64,000 nt of DNA from RCIO01 sp035555795 (GCA_035555795.1 DATMGE010000082.1:48319-112318); one strand, 5' to 3'. Counted from the stretch's first letter, positions 9,460 through 19,500 are shown. Notes: generated by a model not told the origin, from the sequence alone. Program-made: numbers and translations.

Positions 9460-10155
9460 ATGGCCCGGCTGAGAAACTATTTCCTCACCGGCATCGTCGT
9501 CTGTGCGCCGCTGGCGATCACTGTCTATCTCATCTGGTACTTCATCCATCTGATCGACAGCTGGGTGAAGCCCTACATTCCCGATCGCTACAATCCGGAT
9601 ACCTATCTGCCGTTCGCGCTGCCGGGCTTCGGCGTGGTCGTCGCTATCCTGTTCATCACGCTGGTCGGCTTCATGACGGCCAATTTCATCGGCAGGACCA
9701 TCGTGGCGAGCGGAGAGCGCCTACTCGACCGCATGCCGCTGGTGCGCAACATCTACCGGGCGCTCAAACAGATATTCCAGACCGTGCTCGCCAACCGAAG
9801 CGAGTTGTTCAACAAGGTCGGGCTGGTGGAGTGGCCGCGCCGGGGCCTGTGGTCCATCGTCTTCATCTCGAAGCAGGAGCCGGCGGAAATGAACGACGTG
9901 CTGGCGGAGCGCGAGGGCAGGACGATCGCCGTGTTCCGGCCCATCACGCCCAACATAACCACCGGCTACATCATGTATGTGGCGGAAAAAGACGTGATCC
10001 CGCTGTCGATCTCGGTCGAGGAGGCGGCACGCTTCCTCGTTTCGGCCGGCCTCGTGACGCCGCAGAAAATGCCGGGCGACGGTTCCCATGTTTCCGTGCG
10101 GGATGCCGTGTCGACGCTCGAGGAAGAGATCAGGAAATCCGGTCAGCCGGACTGA
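9460..10155 (+). CDS. DUF502 family membrane protein
   Basis: A 231-residue protein with two N-terminal membrane segments separated by a short loop (Asp-Ser-Trp-Val-Lys-Pro), then a soluble domain, matching the DUF502 family of unknown function. Two ATGs overlap the AGGAAG ribosome-binding site region. The second, at 9460, has workable spacing and is used here; 9457 would add one Met. Its 3' end overlaps the 3' end of the opposing recG gene by 13 bases. Function unknown. Confidence 0.85.
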   Translation: MARLRNYFLTGIVVCAPLAITVYLIWYFIHLIDSWVKPYIPDRYNPDTYLPFALPGFGVVVAILFITLVGFMTANFIGRTIVASGERLLDRMPLVRNIYRALKQIFQTVLANRSELFNKVGLVEWPRRGLWSIVFISKQEPAEMNDVLAEREGRTIAVFRPITPNITTGYIMYVAEKDVIPLSISVEEAARFLVSAGLVTPQKMPGDGSHVSVRDAVSTLEEEIRKSGQPD

Positions 10156-12257
10156 AGCAGGCGCACCGCCTCGTCGCGGCCGAACAGGTAGAGCAGCAGG
10201 CGCAATGCCTGCCCGCGCTCGGATGCGAGGTCGGGGTCGCGCTGGAGCATGAGGCGGGCATCGTCGCGGGCGATCTCCAGCAGGTCGGCATGGTGCTCCA
10301 GCCGCGCCACCTGGAACGATGCAGCACCTGATTGCCGCGTGCCCAGCAATTCGCCTTCGCCGCGCAGGTGCAGATCCTCCTCCGCGATGACGAAGCCGTC
10401 CTCCGTGTCGCGCATCACCGCGAGCCGCTGGCGCGCGATCTCGCCCAGCGGCCCCTCATAGAGAAGCACGCAGGTGGAGGCGGCATCGCCGCGCCCGACG
10501 CGGCCGCGCAACTGGTGCAGCTGCGCCAGGCCGAAACGCTCGGCATGCTCGATGACGATGATGGTGGCATCCGGCACGTCGACGCCCACCTCGATGACGG
10601 TCGTGGCGACGAGGATGCGCGTGTCGCCGGCTTTGAATGCCGCCATCGCCGCGTCCTTCTCCAGCCCCGACATGCGGCCGTGGACGAGGCCGACCATCTC
10701 GCCGAAGCGCTTTTCGAGCGCGGCGAAGCGGTCTTCGGCGGAGGTGAGTTTTACCACCTCGGATTCCTCAACCAGCGGGCAAATCCAGTAGACTTTCTGG
10801 CCCTCCGATACGGCATCGTCGATGCGGCCCACCAATTCGGCCAGCCGGCCGTCGGGGAGGGTGACGGTGCGTATCGGCTTGCGGCCGGCGGGTTTTTCCG
10901 TCAGCCGCGTCACCTCCATGTCGCCGAAGGCGGTGAGCACCAGCGTGCGGGGGATCGGCGTGGCGGTCATCACCAGCATGTCGGGCGCATAGCCCTTGGC
11001 GGCGATGGCGAGGCGCTGGTGGACGCCGAAGCGGTGCTGCTCGTCCACCACCACGAAGCCGAGGTCGCAAAAGGTCACGCTCTCCTGAAACAGGGCATGC
11101 GTGCCGACCACGATGTCGATGTCGCCCGCCGCGATGCGGGCCAGAACCTCCTCGCGCTCGCGGCCCTTGCTGCGGCCGGTGAGCAGGGCCACGCGCAGGC
11201 CGGCCTTTTCCACCAGCGGCGTGATGCTGGCGAGGTGCTGGCGGGCGAGGATTTCCGTCGGCGCCATCAGCGCCGATTGCGCGCCGGCCTCCGCCGCCCG
11301 CGCCATGCCGAGCAGCGCAACCACCGTCTTGCCCGCGCCCACGTCGCCCTGAAGCAGCCGCAGCATGCGCTCGGGCTTTTCGAGATCGGCGTGGATGTCC
11401 TCGATTGCCCGCTGCTGGCCTTCGGTGAGGCTGTAGGGCAGGGCGGCACGGATCGCCGCCTCGATGCGGCCGTCGCCCGTCAGCGCGCGGCCGGTGCTGC
11501 GCATGGTACGTTTGCGCACCAGCGAGAGCGCCAGTTGGCCTGCCAGCAGTTCGTCGAAGGCGAGGCGGCGCCATGCGGGCGATGTCGGCGCGGCGTCTTC
11601 CGGCACGGCCGGATCGTGCAGCAGGCGCAGCGCATCGGCGAAGGGTGGGAAGCGCTGTTGCCGCGCGAGCGGGCCGTCGCCCCATTCGGGCAGGTCGGGC
11701 AGGCGCGCTACGGCCTGCGCCACGGCGCGCCGCAGCACCTTGCCCGAAAGGCCGGCCGTCAGCGGGTAGACGGGCTCGATTGCGGGCAGGGAGGCGGCAT
11801 CGGCCAGCGGCACGATATGGTCGGGATGGACCATGCTCGGCCTTCCGTTGAACCACTCCATGCGCCCGCTCACCAGAACCTGCTCGCCTTCGGGCAGCAG
11901 CTTTTCGAGATAAGCGCGGTGGGCATGGAAGAAGGTCAGCGCGATCTCGCCCGTCTCGTCATGGGCGAAGACGCGATAGGGCACGTTGCCGCGCCCGCGC
12001 GGCGAAGGCTGGTGGCGGTCGACGCGCAGCTCCAGCGTCACCACCGCGCCTTGCGGCGCTTCCGCGATGCCCGGACGCTGGCGGCGGTCGATCACCCCGT
12101 GCGGTAGCACGAAAAGCAGGTCGCCCACGCGCACCGGCCGGCCGCTCGTGTCGGCGGGCACGATTTCGGCCAGCAGGCCGGCCACCTTGTCGCCGACGCC
12201 TTCGAGGCTGGTGACAGGAGCGAAGAGGGGATCGAGGAGGGCCGGGCGCATCTTCAT
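10143..12257 (-). CDS. recG: ATP-dependent DNA helicase RecG
   Basis: A 704-residue superfamily 2 helicase that remodels stalled replication forks and Holliday junctions. An N-terminal wedge/OB region (about residues 1-200) binds the branch. The motor shows Walker A (GDVGAGKT), the Asp-Glu-Gln-His variant of motif II (VVDEQHRFG), Thr-Ala-Thr-Pro-Ile-Pro-Arg-Thr and the C-terminal Gln-Leu-Arg-Gly-Arg-Val-Gly-Arg motif. Length matches the family. It is divergent from sdhE-mfd with 68 nt between start codons, so the two transcription units may share a promoter region. Confidence 0.98.
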   Translation of the reverse strand: MKMRPALLDPLFAPVTSLEGVGDKVAGLLAEIVPADTSGRPVRVGDLLFVLPHGVIDRRQRPGIAEAPQGAVVTLELRVDRHQPSPRGRGNVPYRVFAHDETGEIALTFFHAHRAYLEKLLPEGEQVLVSGRMEWFNGRPSMVHPDHIVPLADAASLPAIEPVYPLTAGLSGKVLRRAVAQAVARLPDLPEWGDGPLARQQRFPPFADALRLLHDPAVPEDAAPTSPAWRRLAFDELLAGQLALSLVRKRTMRSTGRALTGDGRIEAAIRAALPYSLTEGQQRAIEDIHADLEKPERMLRLLQGDVGAGKTVVALLGMARAAEAGAQSALMAPTEILARQHLASITPLVEKAGLRVALLTGRSKGREREEVLARIAAGDIDIVVGTHALFQESVTFCDLGFVVVDEQHRFGVHQRLAIAAKGYAPDMLVMTATPIPRTLVLTAFGDMEVTRLTEKPAGRKPIRTVTLPDGRLAELVGRIDDAVSEGQKVYWICPLVEESEVVKLTSAEDRFAALEKRFGEMVGLVHGRMSGLEKDAAMAAFKAGDTRILVATTVIEVGVDVPDATIIVIEHAERFGLAQLHQLRGRVGRGDAASTCVLLYEGPLGEIARQRLAVMRDTEDGFVIAEEDLHLRGEGELLGTRQSGAASFQVARLEHHADLLEIARDDARLMLQRDPDLASERGQALRLLLYLFGRDEAVRLLQSG

Positions 12258-12325
12258 GTCAGCTTATTGCGGGTTGCCGGTCATGCAAGGCTGACAGGGC
12301 GGATCGCCCGCTATATATCCGCGCC

Positions 12326-12619
12326 ATGAACGCCACGACAACCGAACACGACATCGCAGCCCGCCGCCGCCGTGCCCGCTTCCGCTCATGGCATCGCGGC
12401 ATGCGCGAGGCCGACCTGATCCTCGGCGGTTTCGCCGATCTCCATATGGGCACGCTGAGCGAGGCTGAACTCGACGCCTTTGAAGCGCTGCTCGACATTC
12501 CCGATGCGGACCTGCTGCGCTGGGTCACCGGCGAGGCGCAGGTGCCCGCCGGGGAGGATACGGCGCTCTTCCGCCGCATCGTCGCACATGCCCGCCGGGG
12601 CGCTTCGGAAACGAATTGA
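12326..12619 (+). CDS. sdhE: Succinate dehydrogenase assembly factor 2 (SdhE)
   Basis: A 97-residue soluble helical protein of the former DUF339 family that helps covalent FAD attachment to SdhA. The diagnostic Arg-Gly-Met-Arg-Glu-Ala-Asp motif sits near residues 24-30, and Trp-Val-Thr-Gly lies in the C-terminal half, as in SdhE. It ends one base before the mfd start codon, so the two are almost certainly co-transcribed. The sdh genes are not in the window. Confidence 0.92.
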   Translation: MNATTTEHDIAARRRRARFRSWHRGMREADLILGGFADLHMGTLSEAELDAFEALLDIPDADLLRWVTGEAQVPAGEDTALFRRIVAHARRGASETN

Positions 12620-12620
12620 C

Positions 12621-15600
12621 ATGCCGCTCATCCGCCCCATCGGCCTGAAGCCGGGACGCACCGGCGTCGTCATCGTCGACGGCGTGGTGGACGGCTATGC
12701 CGCCTTCGCGCTGGCGCAGATCCGCACCGAAATCGCGCCGCAGGGCCCGATCCTCTTCGTGCTGCGCGACGGGCAGCGCATGCCGGCGATGCGCGATGCG
12801 CTGGCCTTCGCGGCACCCGGCGTGCCGGTGCTGGAACTGCCGGCATGGGACTGTCTGCCCTACGACCGCGTCTCGCCCGGCGCTGATGCCGCGGCACGAA
12901 GGCTCGACGCGATGGCCGCCATGGCAGCGCTGCGCAAGACGCCGCATCCCGCCTTCGTGCTGACGACGACCAATGCGCTGTTGCAGCGCATGTCGCCGGT
13001 CGCGGCGATCGAAGCGCAGGTATTTTCGGCGAAACCCGGCAACCAAGTGGACATGAACGCGCTGATCGCACGGCTGGAAAACAGCGGCTTCGAGCGCGTC
13101 GCGACCGTGCGCGAGGTTGGCGAATATGCGGTGCGCGGCGGCATTCTCGACCTTTTCGCGCCCGGCAGCGAGGAAGCGCTGCGGCTCGATTTCTTCGGCG
13201 ATACGCTGGAATCCATCCGTGCCTTCGACGTGGCGAGCCAGCGCACCACCGGCCAGCGCACCGCGCTGGTGCTCAATGTGATGAGCGAGATCGCGCTGAC
13301 GCCCGACGCGATCAGCCGCTTCCGCCGTGCCTATATCGAGATGTTCGGCGCACCCTCCCGCGACGACGCGCTCTATGCAGCGATCAGCGAGGGACGGCGT
13401 TTCGCCGGCATGGAGCACTGGCTGCCGCTGTTCCACGAGCGGCTGGAGACGATCTTCGACTATCTGCCCGACGTGCCGGTGGTCTATGACAATCTGGCAC
13501 GCGAGGCGCTGGCCGAACGCCACACGCTGATCCGCGACTATTACGAGGCGCGGCGCGACCAGTCGTCGGGCAAGGGAATGGGCGAGGCGGTGCCGTACAA
13601 GCCGGTGCCGCCGGAGCAGATGTATGTCGCGCCGGACGAGCTCGATCGCCTTGCGGCCGATCGCCTGTCGGTGGATTTCACCGCCTTCGACACGCCCGGG
13701 AGCAGCGCGCGCGCCGTCTTCCATGCCAATTCTCATGCGGGCCGCTCCTTCGCGGAGGAACGCGCCGACCCGAAGGTGAACGTGTTCGGTGTGACGGTGG
13801 ACCACATCGCGGCGTTGCGCGTATCCGGCCGGCGGGTGATGGTGGCTGCGTGGAGCGATGGCTCGCTCGACCGGCTGGGCCAGATTCTTGCCGAGCACGG
13901 GCTTGGCGGGACGGCCACGGTCGACAGTCTCGCCGCGCTCGAAAAGCTGCCGGCGCAACAGGTCGGCTTCTCCGTGCTGCCGCTGGAGACGGGCTTCGAG
14001 GCCGGCGACCTCTCCGTCATCGCCGAGCAGGACGTGCTGGGCGACCGGCTGGTGCGCCGGCGCCGCAAGCGGGCCGCCAATTTCATTTCCGAAGTGACGG
14101 GCCTCGCGGCCGGCGACATCGTCGTCCACGCCGACCACGGCATCGGCCGTTTTATCGGCCTGCGCACCATCGAGGCGGCCGGCGCGCCGCATGACTGCCT
14201 CGAAATCCACTATGCCGGCGAGGACAGGCTATTCCTGCCGGTCGAGAACATCGAGCTTTTGTCGCGCTACGGCTCTGACGCGGCGGAAGCGACGCTGGAC
14301 AAGCTCGGCGGCGGCGCATGGCAGGCGCGCAAGGCAAAGCTGAAGCGCCGCCTGCTGGAGATCGCCGGCCAACTCATCCGGCTCGCGGCAGAGCGCCAGA
14401 TGCAATCTGCGCCAATCATCCTGCCGCCCGAAGGGCTTTATGGCGAGTTCGCCGCGCGCTTCCCCTATGACGAGACCGACGACCAGCAAAACGCCATCGA
14501 CGCGGTGGTGGAGGATCTTGCGGCCGGCCGGCCGATGGACCGGCTCATCTGCGGCGATGTCGGCTTCGGCAAGACGGAAGTTGCCCTGCGTGCCGCCTTC
14601 CTTGCCGCCATGGACGGTATGCAGGTGGCGGTAGTGGTGCCCACCACACTGCTTGCGCGCCAGCACTTCAAGACCTTCGCGCAGCGCTTCGCCGGCCTGC
14701 CGGTGGCAGTGCGCCAGGCCTCGCGCATGGTGCCGGCAAAGGAACTGGCCGAGACGAAGAAGGGCCTGGCGGAGGGCACGGTCGATATCGTCGTCGGCAC
14801 CCATGCGCTGCTCGGCAGTGGCGTGACCTTCAAGAATCTCGGCATGCTCATCATCGATGAGGAGCAGCATTTCGGCGTCAAGCACAAGGAGCGGTTGAAG
14901 GAGCTCAAGAGCGACGTGCATGTGCTGACCCTGTCGGCCACGCCCATCCCGCGCACCTTGCAAATGGCGCTGACGGGCGTGCGCGAACTGTCGCTGATCG
15001 CCACGCCGCCGGTGGACCGGCTTGCGGTGCGCACCTTCATCTCGCCCTTCGACCCACTGGTGATCCGCGAGACGCTGCTGCGCGAGAGGTACCGCGGCGG
15101 GCAAAGTTTCTATGTCGTGCCGCGCATCTCCGACCTTTCGGAGGTGAAGGACTTCCTGTCCGGACAGGTGCCGGAGCTCAAGGTCGCTACCGCGCATGGC
15201 CAGATGCCGGCCGGCGAGCTCGACGACATCATGAACGCCTTCTATGACGGCCAATACGACGTGCTGCTTTCGACGACCATCGTTGAATCCGGCCTCGACA
15301 TCCCCACCGCCAATACGATGATCATCCACCGCGCCGACATGTTCGGGCTGGCGCAGCTCTACCAGTTGCGCGGCCGCGTCGGCCGCTCCAAGCAGCGCGC
15401 CTATGCGCTGTTTACGCTGCCGGCCAACCGCTCGCTGACGCAGACGGCCGAGCGGCGGCTGAAGGTGATGCAGTCGCTCGACACGCTGGGCGCCGGCTTC
15501 CAGCTCGCCAGCCACGACCTCGACATACGCGGCGCGGGCAACCTTCTGGGCGAGGAGCAGTCGGGCCATATCAAGGAAGTCGGCTTCGAGCTCTACCAGC

Positions 15601-16118
15601 AGATGCTGGAGGAGGCGGTGGCCGAGATCCGCAGCGAGGGCAGCGTGTCGGATTCGGGCTGGTCGCCGCAGATTACGGTGGGCACGGCGGTGATGATCCC
15701 CGAGGAATATGTGCCCGACCTGCAGCTTCGGCTCGGCCTCTACCGCCGCCTCGGCGAATTGTCGAACCCGGAAGAGATCGACGCCTTCGGCGCCGAACTC
15801 ATCGACCGCTTCGGCCCGCTGCCGCAGGAAGTCGATCACCTGCTCAAGATCGTCTACATCAAGGCGCTGTGCTTCCGTGCCAATGTCGAGAAGCTGGACG
15901 CCGGGCCGAAGGGCGTGGTCATCCACTTCCGCAAGCGCGAGTTCCCCGAGCCGGCCGGCCTCGTCCGCTTCATTGCGGAGCAGGGCTCGCTGGCGAAGAT
16001 CCGGCCCGACCAGAGCGTCGTCTTCATGCGCGAATGGCCGACGCCCGAAAAGCGCCTCGCGGGCGCTGCCGTGATCGTCACGCAGCTTGTGCGGCTGCTG
16101 GAGAAGAAGGCGGTTTAG
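12621..16118 (+). CDS. mfd: Transcription-repair coupling factor
   Basis: A 1165-residue DNA translocase that removes stalled RNA polymerase and recruits UvrA. The UvrB-homology module comes first, then the CarD-like RNA polymerase-interacting domain (Gly-Asp-Ile-Val-Val-His-Ala-Asp-His-Gly-Ile-Gly around residue 500) and the helicase motor with Gly-Asp-Val-Gly-Phe-Gly-Lys-Thr-Glu and Asp-Glu-Glu-Gln. The TRG-like Gln-Leu-Arg-Gly-Arg-Val-Gly-Arg motif and a C-terminal D7 domain follow. The start at 12621 is chosen because it follows the sdhE stop by one base and matches the family N-terminus; an earlier in-frame ATG lies wholly inside sdhE. The stop region overlaps the opposing oxidoreductase gene by four bases. 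Confidence 0.98.
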   Translation: MPLIRPIGLKPGRTGVVIVDGVVDGYAAFALAQIRTEIAPQGPILFVLRDGQRMPAMRDALAFAAPGVPVLELPAWDCLPYDRVSPGADAAARRLDAMAAMAALRKTPHPAFVLTTTNALLQRMSPVAAIEAQVFSAKPGNQVDMNALIARLENSGFERVATVREVGEYAVRGGILDLFAPGSEEALRLDFFGDTLESIRAFDVASQRTTGQRTALVLNVMSEIALTPDAISRFRRAYIEMFGAPSRDDALYAAISEGRRFAGMEHWLPLFHERLETIFDYLPDVPVVYDNLAREALAERHTLIRDYYEARRDQSSGKGMGEAVPYKPVPPEQMYVAPDELDRLAADRLSVDFTAFDTPGSSARAVFHANSHAGRSFAEERADPKVNVFGVTVDHIAALRVSGRRVMVAAWSDGSLDRLGQILAEHGLGGTATVDSLAALEKLPAQQVGFSVLPLETGFEAGDLSVIAEQDVLGDRLVRRRRKRAANFISEVTGLAAGDIVVHADHGIGRFIGLRTIEAAGAPHDCLEIHYAGEDRLFLPVENIELLSRYGSDAAEATLDKLGGGAWQARKAKLKRRLLEIAGQLIRLAAERQMQSAPIILPPEGLYGEFAARFPYDETDDQQNAIDAVVEDLAAGRPMDRLICGDVGFGKTEVALRAAFLAAMDGMQVAVVVPTTLLARQHFKTFAQRFAGLPVAVRQASRMVPAKELAETKKGLAEGTVDIVVGTHALLGSGVTFKNLGMLIIDEEQHFGVKHKERLKELKSDVHVLTLSATPIPRTLQMALTGVRELSLIATPPVDRLAVRTFISPFDPLVIRETLLRERYRGGQSFYVVPRISDLSEVKDFLSGQVPELKVATAHGQMPAGELDDIMNAFYDGQYDVLLSTTIVESGLDIPTANTMIIHRADMFGLAQLYQLRGRVGRSKQRAYALFTLPANRSLTQTAERRLKVMQSLDTLGAGFQLASHDLDIRGAGNLLGEEQSGHIKEVGFELYQQMLEEAVAEIRSEGSVSDSGWSPQITVGTAVMIPEEYVPDLQLRLGLYRRLGELSNPEEIDAFGAELIDRFGPLPQEVDHLLKIVYIKALCFRANVEKLDAGPKGVVIHFRKREFPEPAGLVRFIAEQGSLAKIRPDQSVVFMREWPTPEKRLAGAAVIVTQLVRLLEKKAV

Positions 16119-16798
16119 CCGGCCGCTTCCGGCAGCTCGCCGCGTGATTTCATGCCGGCGACCTGCCGGATGGCGTCGGCGAGGGTGGCGGATTCCTGCG
16201 CCCCGACCACCGCATAGCGGCCCTCGATCAGGAAGCACGGCACGCCGGTGACGCCCATGCGCTGCGCCAGCGCGATCTCGTCGCGGACAGCGTCCCGGTC
16301 GGTGTCGGTGGCGAGCATCGCTTCGACCACCGCCGCGTCCATGCCGGCGTCGCGCGCGACCGAGACGAGTACCTGATGGTCGCCGACGTCCTGGCCTTCC
16401 TCGAAGAAGGCGCGGAAGAGGCGGCGGGCGACACGGCCCTGCGTCTCGCTGCCATCGCTGCCGGCCCAGCGGATCAGGCGATGCGCGTCGAGCGTGTTGG
16501 GCGACACCTTGATGTCGTCGAAACGGAAGTCGATGCCGTCGCCGCTGGCGGCCTGCATGACATTGGCGTGGGCCTGCTTCACGCGGTCTTCGGCGCCGAA
16601 CTTGCCGATCATATATTCGCGCCGGTCGACGCCGCCTTGCTGAACGTCAGGGTCGAGCTGGTAGGGACGCCAGCGGATCTCGACGGCGACGTCATCGGCG
16701 ATCTCGACCGCGCGCGCCAGCCGTTTCTGGCCGATATAGCACCAGGGGCATACGACATCGGATATGACATCGACGGCGATAGGCGTCAGTTCTGACAT
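16115..16798 (-). CDS. DsbA-family oxidoreductase, FrnE-like
   Basis: A 227-residue thioredoxin-fold protein with a Cys-Pro-Trp-Cys active site near residue 20 and the cis-proline segment Gly-Val-Thr-Gly-Val-Pro-Cys-Phe in the C-terminal third, as in the FrnE/2-hydroxychromene-2-carboxylate isomerase-related DsbA group. It has no signal peptide, so it is cytoplasmic. The start at 16798 is preferred to 16807 because of a GGA-rich site at proper spacing. It begins 12 nt after the stop of the peptide-binding protein gene, suggesting one transcript. The substrate is unknown. Confidence 0.9.
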   Translation of the reverse strand: MSELTPIAVDVISDVVCPWCYIGQKRLARAVEIADDVAVEIRWRPYQLDPDVQQGGVDRREYMIGKFGAEDRVKQAHANVMQAASGDGIDFRFDDIKVSPNTLDAHRLIRWAGSDGSETQGRVARRLFRAFFEEGQDVGDHQVLVSVARDAGMDAAVVEAMLATDTDRDAVRDEIALAQRMGVTGVPCFLIEGRYAVVGAQESATLADAIRQVAGMKSRGELPEAAG

Positions 16799-16810
16799 AG
16801 CTTCCATCCT

Positions 16811-18619
16811 CTATCTGGCTGCGCGCCCGTCCCACCAGGTCGGCAACTGCATGCCGTAGACCGGGGTCGCTTCGGGTCGCTCGATATGTTTCCAATGCGC
16901 GGTCCATTGGGCCGGCTGGTGGTAGAGAGGCACCACATAAGCGCCCGACAGCAGCAGGCGATCGAAGGCGCGAACGGTCGCCTCGAAGGTCTTCCGATCG
17001 CGCGATGAGACCATCCGGGCGATCATGGCGTCAATGGCGGGGTCGGCGACACCGGCGAAATTGTAGGTTCCGTCCTGCGTGGCCGAGGCTGAGCCCCAGC
17101 GGAACTGCTGCTCCACGCCCGGCGAAAGCGTGCCGAGATAGGTCATCAGCATCGTATCGAACTGGTAGGTGCGCTGGCGCTGCAGGAACTGCGCGCTGTC
17201 GACCGAGCGCAGGGTGAGCGTGATGCCGAGCCGCTCCAATGTCCGCTGCCAGGCGATCGCCAGGTTCTGTCCGGCGGTGCCGTTCAGCATGACCTCGAAG
17301 GCGAGGGGAGTGCCGTCCGGCCCGACCATCTTGCCGCCCGCCAGCCTGTAACCGGCAGCAGTGAGCGCATCGAAACCCTTCTTGAGGAAGGTGCGGTCGC
17401 GTCCAGACCCGTCGGACTCGGCCGGCGCCCATGTGCCCGCCATGATCGATGGCGTGATCCTGTCGGCATAGGGCACCAGGATTTCGCGCTCGACCGCATC
17501 GGCGGCAACGCCCGACGACGATAGCACGGAACCGTCGAAATAGCTGGCGGTGCGCTTATAGGCGTCGGCGAAGAGGTTCTTGTTCGTCCATTCGAAGTCG
17601 AACAGGTCGGCAAGCGCTGCGCGCACCGCGCGGTCCCGGAAGACCGGACGACGCGTATTCATGACGAAACCATACATGCCGGGCGGATTGCCGCGCTCGA
17701 TTTCGGCCTGGATCACGTCGCCCGCACGGGCGGCGGGAAAGTCGTAGCCGGTCTTCCAGCGCAGCGGGTCGGTCTCCAGATAGACGTCGAGCAAGCCTTT
17801 CTTGAAGGCCTCGAACATGGTGTTGCCGTCGCGGAAATAGTTGACGCGGATCTCGTCGTAATTGTCGAAGCCGCGCTTGGAGGGAATGTCCTTCGCCCAG
17901 TAGTCGCGGTTGCGCTTCAGGATGAGAAGTTCGCCGGGGCGCACCGAATCCACCACATAGGGGCCGGAGCCGATGAGCGGCTTGAGTGAGGACTTGTCGA
18001 AGTTCTCAGCGTCGGTCGCCGCGCGCGGCAGGATCGGCAGCATGGCAAGCAGCAGCGGCGATTCGCGGTCGGCCTTTTCGTTGAAGGTGAGGCGCACACC
18101 GTGCTCGCCGACGATCTCCATGCGGTCGATTACGCCGATCCACGATTTGTAGATCGGCCGTCCCTTGTCGCGCAGCAGTTCCAGCGTGAAGATGACGTCG
18201 TCGGGCGTGACCGGAGCCCCGTTGGAGAAACGTGCCCGCTCATCCAGCGTGAACTCCACGAAGCTGCGTTCGGCATCGGTCTCGATGGATTTCGCCAGCA
18301 GCGGATAGAGCGTGAAGGGTTCGGCCCGTGAGCGCGCCATCAGCGTGTCGAAGACGGTATTGCCGAATTCGGTGTCGAACTGGCCGCGCGCGCCATCGCC
18401 CATGACGATGAAGGGGTTGAGGCTGTCGAAAGTGCCCTGGACGCCGTAATTGACGCGGCCGCCCTTGGGGGCATCGGCATTCGCATAAGGGAAGGCGGAA
18501 AAATCGGCCGGCAGGTCCGGTTCGCCATGCATCGCAATGCCATGCGTGGGCTGCGCGGATGCCGTCGCCATGGCAAATATGAAGATCGCGGCTGCGGCGC
18601 CGATCCTACGCAGCATCAT
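16811..18619 (-). CDS. Extracellular solute-binding protein, family 5 (peptide type)
   Basis: A 602-residue periplasmic binding protein with a cleavable signal peptide (hydrophobic core, Ala-Ser-Ala-Gln near residue 22). Ala-Pro-Lys-Gly-Gly and Phe-Asp-Ser-Leu-Asn-Pro are typical of the SBP_bac_5 family, and the overall feel is of YejA-type oligopeptide receptors. It would deliver peptides to an ABC importer, but no permease or ATPase gene is adjacent, which makes it an orphan receptor here. It is likely in one transcript with the downstream FrnE-like gene. Confidence 0.9.
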   Translation of the reverse strand: MMLRRIGAAAAIFIFAMATASAQPTHGIAMHGEPDLPADFSAFPYANADAPKGGRVNYGVQGTFDSLNPFIVMGDGARGQFDTEFGNTVFDTLMARSRAEPFTLYPLLAKSIETDAERSFVEFTLDERARFSNGAPVTPDDVIFTLELLRDKGRPIYKSWIGVIDRMEIVGEHGVRLTFNEKADRESPLLLAMLPILPRAATDAENFDKSSLKPLIGSGPYVVDSVRPGELLILKRNRDYWAKDIPSKRGFDNYDEIRVNYFRDGNTMFEAFKKGLLDVYLETDPLRWKTGYDFPAARAGDVIQAEIERGNPPGMYGFVMNTRRPVFRDRAVRAALADLFDFEWTNKNLFADAYKRTASYFDGSVLSSSGVAADAVEREILVPYADRITPSIMAGTWAPAESDGSGRDRTFLKKGFDALTAAGYRLAGGKMVGPDGTPLAFEVMLNGTAGQNLAIAWQRTLERLGITLTLRSVDSAQFLQRQRTYQFDTMLMTYLGTLSPGVEQQFRWGSASATQDGTYNFAGVADPAIDAMIARMVSSRDRKTFEATVRAFDRLLLSGAYVVPLYHQPAQWTAHWKHIERPEATPVYGMQLPTWWDGRAAR

Positions 18620-18832
18620 GTTTCTGCTCCACCTGACGAATCGACCCTGTGTAACACAGGCGGCCCGGCGGCACGATTTGCAGCCCGCGCGCCTAAGCGA
18701 AAGTTGATGCTGGATTCGAGAGGGCGCAGCGTGTTACAGGCCGCAACCAGTCATCCTGTTGCCGTATTTCGCCGACAGGTAGCGGAGATTGCGGCCTGTG
18801 TGCCGCCCGACATCGAGAGGATTCGATCCGAC

Positions 18833-19477
18833 ATGATCAGCCGGAAAAACATCGCGACTCGAGCCGCGATACTCGCGGCGGGCGCCATCTCGCTTCTGGC
18901 GGGCGGCGTGGCTGGCGCATTCGCACAGGGTGCCGCCCCGCAGCAGCCTCAGATACCGCAGGGCTGGTTCAAGGCCTGTTCCAAGCAGGAAGATGTCGAT
19001 GTCTGCAACGTGCAGAACATCATGGTTGCCGATTCCGGCCAGTTGCTGACGGGCGTGAGCCTGATCGAGCTCAAGGGCAAGGTGAACCGCCGCGTATTCC
19101 AGGTCACCGTTCCCACGGGCCGCATGGTGCCTCCGGGAATCGGCATGCAGATCGATGGCGGCCAGACGCAGAAGCTCGACTACATGATCTGCCTGCCGGA
19201 TCGCTGCATTGCCGAGCTGGCGCTCAATGACGATCTGGTGAACCGCTTCAAGCGCGGTTCGCAGCTCACGCTGACTTCGATCAATTTCCAGAACCAGCAG
19301 AACCCGATCCAGGTGACGCTCTCCGGCTTCACCGGCGCGTTCGACGGACCGCCCCTGCAGCAGTCGGATATCCAGGAGCGCCAGCGGCAGCTCGAGGAAT
19401 TCGTCAACAAGAACACCGAGGACTTCGCGCGCAAGCTGCGCGAGGAACAGGAAAAGGCCAAGCAGGGCGGCAACTGA
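18833..19477 (+). CDS. Invasion-associated locus B (IalB) family secreted protein
   Basis: A 214-residue exported protein with a Sec signal peptide ending at Ala-Phe-Ala-Gln near residue 32. The body matches the IalB family: Gly-Trp-Phe-Lys-Ala-Cys and a Cys-Leu-Pro-Asp-Arg-Cys pair that may form a disulfide. The tail from about residue 175 is charged and helical (Gln/Glu/Arg/Lys-rich, coiled-coil-like). IalB was named from Bartonella erythrocyte invasion, but free-living rhizobia carry several copies, so an envelope role is safer. GAGAGG lies 12 nt upstream of the chosen ATG. A strong terminator follows. Confidence 0.85.
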   Translation: MISRKNIATRAAILAAGAISLLAGGVAGAFAQGAAPQQPQIPQGWFKACSKQEDVDVCNVQNIMVADSGQLLTGVSLIELKGKVNRRVFQVTVPTGRMVPPGIGMQIDGGQTQKLDYMICLPDRCIAELALNDDLVNRFKRGSQLTLTSINFQNQQNPIQVTLSGFTGAFDGPPLQQSDIQERQRQLEEFVNKNTEDFARKLREEQEKAKQGGN

Positions 19478-19500
19478 TCCCGACCTAATGCTTGTTTGAC

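Noticed and set aside
14229..16238. 669-codon open frame antisense to mfd
   Set aside because: A GC-rich third-position shadow of mfd; no family resemblance and no ribosome site. The same applies to long antisense frames over glmS (7439-9307), opgG (417-1793), recG (10332-12107), rne (20120-22045) and purL (55780-57999).
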